DNA of 64,000 bases from Streptomyces coeruleorubidus (GTDB taxonomy: Bacteria > Actinomycetota > Actinomycetes > Streptomycetales > Streptomycetaceae). The stretch's first letter is position 1, and every line of letters starts with the position of its first letter. Shown piece by piece: positions 6,982 to 15,400 of the stretch. The position numbers were made by a program, and so were the translations under genes. The notes under the pieces were generated by a model. That model saw only the letters and a program-made list of their open reading frames with translations. It did not search any database and was not told where the DNA came from. The stretch is taken from NCBI RefSeq assembly GCF_008705135.1, contig NZ_CP023694.1:8345001-8409000 (forward strand), in the 5' to 3' direction.

Positions 6982-9470
6982 CGAAGGTGCTTCCTGTCCT
7001 TTTCCCACTGCTTGAGTTTGGCCTGGTACCTGTCCTTGTCGAGGTCGATGGCGTCCGGGCGCAGGTCGAGCAGTTCGGCGCCGGCGCGCAGCGTGGGCTC
7101 CAGCAGCCCCTGGCCCAACTGCGCGCTGAACCAGGTCAGCCAGGCGAGCTTGGCGATCCGCTGCTCCCGCATCGACAGATTCGGATTGACCCGGATACCG
7201 TCTATCTGCTCTCGCTTGTAGGACTTTTTGGGCACCCTCATCGTTCCGGCCAGGCTCGCCGGTTCGCCCTCGCGCCCGGCGCGGATGGTGAGAGTACGGG
7301 CCTGCTTCATGTAGTCGAAGCGGGCCCGGGCCGTCTTCCAGCCCTCCAGCCACCAGCCGTTTCCGTCGGAATCGCGCAGGGCCAGGCGGTAACGCAGCAG
7401 GGGGTGGTCCAGGCCGTGGCGGTGCGGCACTCCCTCGTGGGGACGGACCCAGATCTCGCCGTCATCCACGGTCAGCGGATCCGGGTGCAGCAAGGAGCAG
7501 GAGACCGTGCCGCGTACGTCGATCGTGCGGTGCTGCACGAGTTGGTACATGCTGGCGATCGACAGGGTCAGCGCGAAGCTGCAGTGAGTGTCAGGCTTGC
7601 CGTCGGCCGGGCCGACTTTGCCCCGCATCGTCTCCCGGAACCACAGGTGCGGTGGGTCGTCGCGATGGGGCAGGATCACCAGGCCGTCACGGGCCATTCG
7701 CTCGTAGCTCTTGAGCCGGGCCTGCGCGTCGTAGCGGGTGGGTGGTGGCAGTTTGTGCCGGGCGACGAACGCCTCGGTCCGCTCCCCTGTCGCCATGGGA
7801 GCTGTGACGCTCGCCTCGACGATCTTCTGGCCGGCAGGGTTGCGCAGCACCCGCGCCATGAATTCGAGTTCGGGAACCGGATCGCTCTCGCAGCGGGCCA
7901 GAAAGTCCTTGAGCCAGACATCCCACGCCATCACCCGCACATTCAGACCACCGAGTTCCTGATCGCGGACCATCTCGGTGAGAGTGTCCGGCCGTCCGGT
8001 GAGGTGGTAGTTCTGGCCCCAGCCGCTCGGCTCGCAGATCACAGCGGTCGCGACGCGGCTCACCCAGTCCACCGGGGCGGAGTTGGAATAGTTGATCTTG
8101 GGCGCGACGCGGTAACGGGAGATGGCGGAAAAGAGGCCCGTATTGATGTCGTGCGGGTTGTAGGCGCCGGTGCGGGTGTGGCCGACGATGCCGCCCGGGC
8201 GCAGAAATGTTGCCTTCAGGCCACGGTCGCGGGCGCGCCTGAGGGCTGCCTCGGCCGCCCACTTCGACTTGTCATACCCAGCCGTCAGCCGGTCCACATG
8301 TGCCACCGGATCGTCTTCACCCATCGAGGCGATGCCGATCTCATTGAACACGGCGATGGACGAAATGTGGTGCAGCGGTTTGGGCCGTCCGGTCATCGCG
8401 AGTTCGGCGAGGGTCAGCACGCCGAGGACATTGGTCCGGCGCAGCGACGGGTAGCCGCGCAGGAAGTCCACGGCCGCCGCCACGCTGACAACCGAGTCGA
8501 GCTCGTTCGCCAGCAGTTCCCACTGTTCGTCCGTCAGGCCGAGTCGGGGCCGGCGCAGGTCGCCGGGGAGGACCGTGACCCGTCGTCGGATCTCGGCCGA
8601 CCACGGAAGGGAGAAACCGGCGAGGCCCTCGGCGAGTCGCCGTTCCGCATCCTGCACGGTGTCCCCGCGCACCAGGCAGACGACATGTGCGTCGCTGTGC
8701 CGCAGCAGGTCGAGCAGCATGTGGCCCCCCAGGAAGCCGGTGACACCGGTCAGCAGGACACGGCGGGGCGGGACCGGTTCCGGGTCGCCGCACCAGGGAA
8801 GCTGGTCCGCACGCGCGAGGTCGGCCATGATGAGGGCCAGGTCCTCGGCATGGTCGTCGAGCACAGGGAGCGTCTCGTCCGGCGTGACGGTCTCGGTCGG
8901 CATGATGTCGGTGCCCTGCGATGCCGTCGTGGTGGCGGACGGCGCGGAGGCTACCGGAAGCTCAGGGGCTCCGGTGGCGGCGGGCGCCACAGGGGCTCCG
9001 GTGGCGGCGGGCGCCTCGGGCAGTGGGCGTTTCGTCGGACTGCCCAGCCAGCGTTGAGCGAGGCGCCGGGGCCTGGCGTCGGCGAAGACGTCGTCCAGAC
9101 TGAGTCTGACGTTGAGCTCACGGTCGAGCACGGCGACGAGTCGAACGGCGTCCACCGAGGTGGCACCGGCGTCGAAGAGATCGGTCTCGGTGTCGATCTC
9201 CTTGATGTCCAGCAGGGCGGCTGCCTTCGAGACGATGGCCTTGGCAAGTTGTTCGAGACCCCAGGCCGGTGTGCCGCTGACCGGGCCCTGCGGGGCGTTC
9301 GTGCTGTCCACCGACTGCCGTGGCGAGGGCGGCGGCTGAAAACGCGCCAGCAGACCGGCGATCGCGGCGGACCCGCGCGGACCGCTTTCGATCAGTTCTC
9401 CCTCGTGCTGCCGGTCCACCTCGTGATGGCGCGCCGGTACGTCGCCACCTGTCTCAGGGCTGGGATTCAT
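6978..9470 (-). CDS. ACP-thioester reductase with extra C-terminal domain (chain release)
   Basis: 830 aa from ATG 9470, coupled to both neighbours by ATGA overlaps. An acyl carrier domain (about 65-145) has the phosphopantetheine Ser in FDAGATSVDAV. A long Pro/Ala linker follows. Then comes a thioester-reductase (extended SDR) domain (about 235-600) with NADPH motif GVTGFLGGH, HHISSIAVFNE and the catalytic YDKSK. Such domains release the chain as aldehyde or alcohol. The last ~230 residues (FRETMRGKV, GTVSCSLLHPDPL, WWLEGWKTARARFDY) are not part of usual reductases; they resemble a domain found in GMC-oxidoreductase/hydrolase fusions, whose hydrolase half matches the next gene. The protein probably serves as the terminus of the assembly line. 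Confidence 0.82.
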   Translation of the reverse strand: MNPSPETGGDVPARHHEVDRQHEGELIESGPRGSAAIAGLLARFQPPPSPRQSVDSTNAPQGPVSGTPAWGLEQLAKAIVSKAAALLDIKEIDTETDLFDAGATSVDAVRLVAVLDRELNVRLSLDDVFADARPRRLAQRWLGSPTKRPLPEAPAATGAPVAPAATGAPELPVASAPSATTTASQGTDIMPTETVTPDETLPVLDDHAEDLALIMADLARADQLPWCGDPEPVPPRRVLLTGVTGFLGGHMLLDLLRHSDAHVVCLVRGDTVQDAERRLAEGLAGFSLPWSAEIRRRVTVLPGDLRRPRLGLTDEQWELLANELDSVVSVAAAVDFLRGYPSLRRTNVLGVLTLAELAMTGRPKPLHHISSIAVFNEIGIASMGEDDPVAHVDRLTAGYDKSKWAAEAALRRARDRGLKATFLRPGGIVGHTRTGAYNPHDINTGLFSAISRYRVAPKINYSNSAPVDWVSRVATAVICEPSGWGQNYHLTGRPDTLTEMVRDQELGGLNVRVMAWDVWLKDFLARCESDPVPELEFMARVLRNPAGQKIVEASVTAPMATGERTEAFVARHKLPPPTRYDAQARLKSYERMARDGLVILPHRDDPPHLWFRETMRGKVGPADGKPDTHCSFALTLSIASMYQLVQHRTIDVRGTVSCSLLHPDPLTVDDGEIWVRPHEGVPHRHGLDHPLLRYRLALRDSDGNGWWLEGWKTARARFDYMKQARTLTIRAGREGEPASLAGTMRVPKKSYKREQIDGIRVNPNLSMREQRIAKLAWLTWFSAQLGQGLLEPTLRAGAELLDLRPDAIDLDKDRYQAKLKQWEKDRKHLR

Positions 9471-12400
9471 GCGGTTGTCTCCACGCTTTCGTCTGTTGTG
9501 GTGTCCCATGAGCGGAAGTCCCGGAGCCGGTCCACGAGGACAACTGCCTCCAGGCGCGGTGCCTCTGGGGCCCCGCCGCCCAAGGCGGCCACGAGCCGGC
9601 GTACGGGGATATTGCGGGGCGTATGCTCGGCGATCAGGCGCACGGCCGGGCAGCCCAAGGCTTCGGCTCGGTCTGCCAGCCAGCCGAGAACCCGTTCCTC
9701 GGCACCGCGGCCGAGCACCCGGCAGCTCATCATCCAGCCCAGGACCTCGAGCGTCTCGCCATCGGGACGGATCACGACGACGGCGACCTGCCCGTATTCG
9801 CCGAACCTGTCCCGCGCCCGTACGGTCCACACCTCGCCGTCCTGCTGCCAGCCCGTCAGCTCCGCCTCGCCCACCGTCGCGGGGCGGAGATTGAACTGGT
9901 TGGTGCGCCGGGCCAGTTGGACGGAACGTTCCATCGTGTTGGCGCTGAGCAGCTGAAAGTCCATTTCCAGGTCCAGCCGCTCCAGGAAGTCGGCGAACGT
10001 GGTTCGGGAACGTGCTTCCTCACGCACCTTGTCCTGCCGGTAGAAGTCCGCCCGGGCGGCGTCTTCTTGTGTCGCCGCGCGTGGAACGACCGGCCAGAGC
10101 CTGGTAAGGAAGTCCGGCAGGCCTTCTCCGGGCGGGCAGGTCACGCAGAGCACCTCGGGCAGAGCTGCCCTCATCCTGGCGATCTCGGCCGCGTTGTCGT
10201 CGAGGAACATGAACGTGTCCAGCCCGAGCCCGAGTTCCTCCGCCGCCGCCTTGAGGCGCTCGGGCTTCGGTGTCCAGCCGGCGGAGACCACACTGAAGTG
10301 CTCAGCGCGAAGCAGACTGTCGGGCCGGTCCAGTACGGCACGTACGGTGGCCTCGTCGTTGTTGGAGACCAGCACCAGCAGAACACCTGCGGCACGCCAC
10401 TGCAGCAGTCGGCGGGCAAGCTGGGCACGGGCCCCCACGAGGCCCACGTGCTCCGGCCCGTCCTCCCCTGCGATGCCGTCCCAGAGAGTCTCGTCGCCGT
10501 CCACCGCGATCACCTTGGGCGGGGTGCGGCGGGAGGCCTGCACCAGTTCGGCGAGGGCAAGCGCCACTGCGGCCTGGAACTCCGTCCGGAACGGCAGGTG
10601 CGCCAGTGCGTCCGTCTCGGCGTCGAACGGGTCGGCGAAATCATCGCCGCTGAAGGTCTCCGGCCCTATGACCGCGATGCCGGCCTGATCCCGGAGCCGG
10701 GAACTCACCTGCTCCTCCCAGTCATGGAGCCTCCCTTCGGTCGAGTGGGCGGGAAGAAAGGCGACGATCACGGGCTTCCCCGTGCGTTCGGCCAACGAGC
10801 GCAGGGCTGCCGGATACTCCTCGCCCAGTTCGGCCAGCAACTCGTCGCTGATGTCGCCGTAACGCCCCAGGTCGGCGGCGCGCAGCAGGACGACGGCTGC
10901 TGCGGCCGACGGATCGGAGAGAACACCGGACGGGTCGTGCAGGGCGGCCAGAACCTGGTGATACGGACCTTCGGCGACAGTGAGTCCCGTGCCCTCCAGG
11001 GCGAGGCCGAGCAGCGCGGAGAGGTTGCCCAGAGCAAAGGTGGCTGCCAGGGCGACGGATCGGGGTGCCGATGAGCGCGACGGGGGTGCGGGCACCGGGA
11101 GAGCGCCCACTGTGCCCGTGCCTGCTTGGCCGATCACCTCGGCGATCAGCCGGAGGAAGTCCCGGCCGAACCGGGCGCAGCTGGCGCTGTCGAGGATGTC
11201 CAGGTTGTAGTCGAGTCGCATCTGACCCAGATCCGGTGACACGCTGATCATCAGATCGAGGTCGGAGTGGCCGGTGCCCGCGGGGAGCATCTCCAGTCCG
11301 GGCAGTTTCAGGCCGCGCGGAGGAAGGTAGTTGAAGTAAACCTCGACCAATGGCGCGTCGTTGCGATACAGCCCCTCCGCCACCAGCGTGGACATGGTGT
11401 CCGAGAAGGAAATGCCCTTCTCCAGATGCACGCCCAGACGGTCGTCGGTCCGGCGCAACACCTCGGCCACCGACTCGCCCGGGGAGGCCTCGGCGGGGAA
11501 CGGGATCGGAACGCCGAAGAACCCGACCGCGTCGAGCGCTTCTGCGTGCATCCGGGTGTCCACCGGAACCGCCAGCACGAACCGGCTGCGCTCCCGCAGA
11601 CGGGCGAGGAACATGGTCAGCGTGCCCAGCCAGAAGGCGGCCGGGGTGATCCCAAGCCCTCTTGCCTCGGTTCCGACCCGCTCCGAGAGCCCGGCGGGGA
11701 CCTCCACCAGCTCGGTCGCCGCACGGTACGACCGTGCCGCAGGGCGGGGCTTGGCGAGGGTCAGATCCAGCCTGCGGACCCCGGAGAACCACTCACGCGG
11801 CTGCGCCGAAGAGGCCTCCTGGCCGTCCGTCTCCTCTCGCGCCGGCTGTGCCCGCATCAGACCGTCGATATCGTCCAAGGAGGGAGCGGACGACAGATGC
11901 TCACCCGTGAGTTCAGCGCCGATCTCTGCTGCCACCAGCGCGAGTGAGGACAGATCGGACACCGCGTGGTGCGCACCGTAGAGCAGTACCTGCTTCCCCG
12001 ACGGGTAGTCCAGCAGCTCGAACCGCCACAGCGGCGCCACGGCAAGCTCGAACGGTGGTTCCAGCAGCTCGCGCAGCCGCTGGTCCGCGTCCGTGTCCTC
12101 GTCGACGGGCGACCATCGCAGCAAGGTTCCGGGCAGGCTCTGCCCGACCTCCAGCTGGAGGCCGTGCTCAGGGTCTGCGACGATCGCCGTCCGCAAGGCC
12201 GCGTGCCGGGCGGCGAGGTTGTCCAGTGTTCCGGTCAGCCGTTCCCGGCTGACCGGAGTGGCGAGCTGCACGGCGGAGCCGATGTTGTGGGTGACCCCTG
12301 GGGTGCCCAGCTGCTCCGTGCGCAACAGCCGTATGACGTCACGGGTCGCCGGGTACCGCACGGTTCCGTCGGTGCCCGGCACGACAAGCGGCTCGAAGCC

Positions 12401-15400
12401 TTCCTGGCGCGTGCCCCTCCCGGACGCCACAAGCGGTTCCCTGGCCTCCGCGTCGGTCCGGCCGTCGAGGATCCAGTCCACGATGTCCATGACACTCGCC
12501 CCGTCGAGCAGCGCCGCCACCGGCAGTACCCGTCCGAACTCAGCCTCCACCAGACCTCGGGTGCGCATGGCCGTCACCGAGTCGATACCGAGGTTGGTGA
12601 GCGGGGTCGAGACGTTCAGCCGGCCGGCGTCGAAGCCCAGCAGTTCCGCGACATGGTGCCGTATCCGGTCCAGCACCTGCATCCGGGTGTCGGCATCCCC
12701 GGTCCGGGGGGCGTGCCGCCTCAGCTCCTGCGCCATGTCGGCGAGCCGTGACGCGTTGAAGACCGCTTGCTCCGGCAGCTCCACGCCTGTCTGCTCCTTG
12801 AGCAGGGTGACCAGGCGGGTGGCCAGCAGCGCGTTGCCGCCGAGCGCGAAGAAATCGCTGTGCCCGACCAGCCCATCGGCCTCGATCCGGAGGACGTCGG
12901 CCCACACTCCGGCCATGGTGCGTTCGGCGTCGGCGGGCGCGGCAAGGTCGCGAGGCGGGTTGGGAGGCGCAGTCTCGGCCGCGGGGGCCTGCGCGGGCAG
13001 CCGGGGTGCACGGCCGACCCAGTAGCTGCCCGGCTCGAACGCGGTCGCCGGGAGCGGTGCCATGCGGCGCGGCCCGGCGTGGAGGCCGTGCCACGGTACC
13101 CGCGCACCGCGCACCCACAGTTCGGCGAGCTGCTCCAGGACGTGGTCCTCGACGAGATCGGCGAGGAAGGAATCCCCCCGGGCACCGGTCAGGACAGCGG
13201 TCAGGGGCCCGGCGTCCTCCTCGGTGTTGCCGCGATGCGAGGTCGCGCCGCCCGCCGTGGCGGCCGCGCCGTCGCCCAGGTGCTGTTCGAGGGCCTGCGC
13301 GAGCTGCTCGCGGTCGGCGGCGACGAGGGCGAGCCGCTCGGGCAGGTGCTCGCGGCAGAGTTGGGACGTGTAGGCGATGTCGGCCAGACTCGCCGTGTCG
13401 TCGCCTTCGAGGAAGGCGTGCAGGCGGCGTGCGGCGATGTGGAGGCGTTCGGGGGTGCGGGCGGAGACCAGGACGACTTGAGGTGTGGGGTCGGGGGTGC
13501 TCTGGTCGGGGTGAGGGGTTGCCGGTGGTGCTTCGATGATCATGCTGATGTGGCTGCCGCCGGCTGCGACGGAGTTGATCAGGGCGCGGCGGGGTGTGGT
13601 GCCGCGTGGTTGCCAGTGTGTGAGGTGGTCGGTGAGTTGGAGGGGTGAGCCGTTGAGGTCGAGGTGGGGGTTGGGGGTGCCGGTGTCGAGGAGTGGTGTG
13701 ATCTGGTGGTGTTGGAGCTGGAGGACGACTTTGGTGAGCTGGGCGATGCCGGAGGCGGCTTCGGGGTGGCCGAGGTTGGATTTGACGGTGCCGACGTGGA
13801 CGGTGCCGCCGGCGTCGGTGAACACTTCGCGCAGGGCGCGTAGTTCGACTTCGTCGGAGAATGCGGTGCCGTTGGCGGCGGCTTCGATGTAGCCGATGTC
13901 GGCGGGTGTGGTGCCGGCGCGTTGCAGTGCCCGGCGCATGGTGGTGACCTGGGTGCGGTGGCTGGGTGTCATGAAGCCGTTTGAGCGGCCGCTGTGCTGG
14001 GAGGCGGTGCTTTTGATGACGGCGAGGACGGTGTCGCCGTCGCGCTGGGCCGTCTGCAGTGGTTTGAGGAGGACGGCGCCGACCGCTTCGGCGGGCAGGT
14101 AGCCGTCGCCGTCGCGGAAGCTGCGGCTGCCGGGGTGGGTGCCGAGCAGCTGCATCTGTGAGAGCGCGAGGTATTTGTCCTCGTTGACGGTCAGGTTGAT
14201 GCCGCCGGCGACGGCGAGTTCGCATTCGCCGCGCAGCAGGTCGGCGCAGGCCAGGTGGATGGCCATCGCCGAGGAGGTGCACATGCTGTCCACGGCCAGG
14301 CTGGGGCCTTCGAGGCCGAAGAAGTGGGAGACGCGGTTGGCGATGAGGTTGTAGGAGGCGGACGAGGTGAGCGCCGAGAGGGCGGGGTCCTGTGCGGGGT
14401 CGGCCCGGTACATCTGGTAGGCGGCGCCGACGTAGACGCCGACGCGCCGGCCGTAGCGGCGCTCGATCACCTCCTGGGTGAGGCCGCCCTGTTCGAGCAG
14501 GTGCCACACGGTCTCCAGGAACAGCCGCTGCTGCGGGTCCATCGCGGCGGCCTGGCGGGGCGAGATACCGAAGTGCAGCGGGTCGAAGCGGTCGATGCCG
14601 TCCAGGAACGCGCCCCACTGGGCCTGGCCGCCGCTCTTCCAGCGGTCGTCGGGGACCTCGGTGACGCAGTCGCGGCCCTCACGCAGCACCGCCCACAACG
14701 CGTCCAGATCGTCGGCGTGCGGGTAGCGTCCGCCGATCCCGATGATGGCGATGTCCTGACCCACCGACGGCGAGAGCGAGGGCGAGGGCGGGAGCGGGGC
14801 CGGGACGGTGGCAAAGGTGTCCGCCCGGGCCGGCTCCGGCACAGCGGCACGGGCCCGCACGGGGGGCTGGGACGCACTCGCGCCGATCAGGGTGCGCAGC
14901 GCCTGCGGGTGGTCGGCGGCGAGGTGGGCGGCCAGAGCGCGCACCGTCTGCACCTCGAACAGCAGCGTGCGCGACAACGGCCCGAAGACGTCCTCCAGCG
15001 GCTCCAGCATGGCCACGGCCAGCACCGAGTCCATGCCATAACGCTCCAGCGGCGTATCGGGATCAAGACGTCCAGGAGACAGCTTCAGAGCAGAAGCCAG
15101 CACCCGTCTGAGATGGGCCACAGCACGATCCACGACCAACCCCGCCCCCTCACCACCGACCACCGCAGCGGGCACGGAGTCCCGCAGATGGCGTGTGGAC
15201 AGGCCGGTCAGCTCCACGCACACACGGCCCCGTTCGTCCACGACGGTGACGTCCAGCCGCGCCGCTGTGGTCTCCACGGCGCCACCGGGCCGGTGGCGGA
15301 TCCACGCGTACGCGGTGGTGGGGGTGGCGGCGACGGCTTCGGCGCGTTCGAGGGCGAACGGCAGCGCGAGGCCGGGCGACCGGCCATCGGCCGTCTCAGC

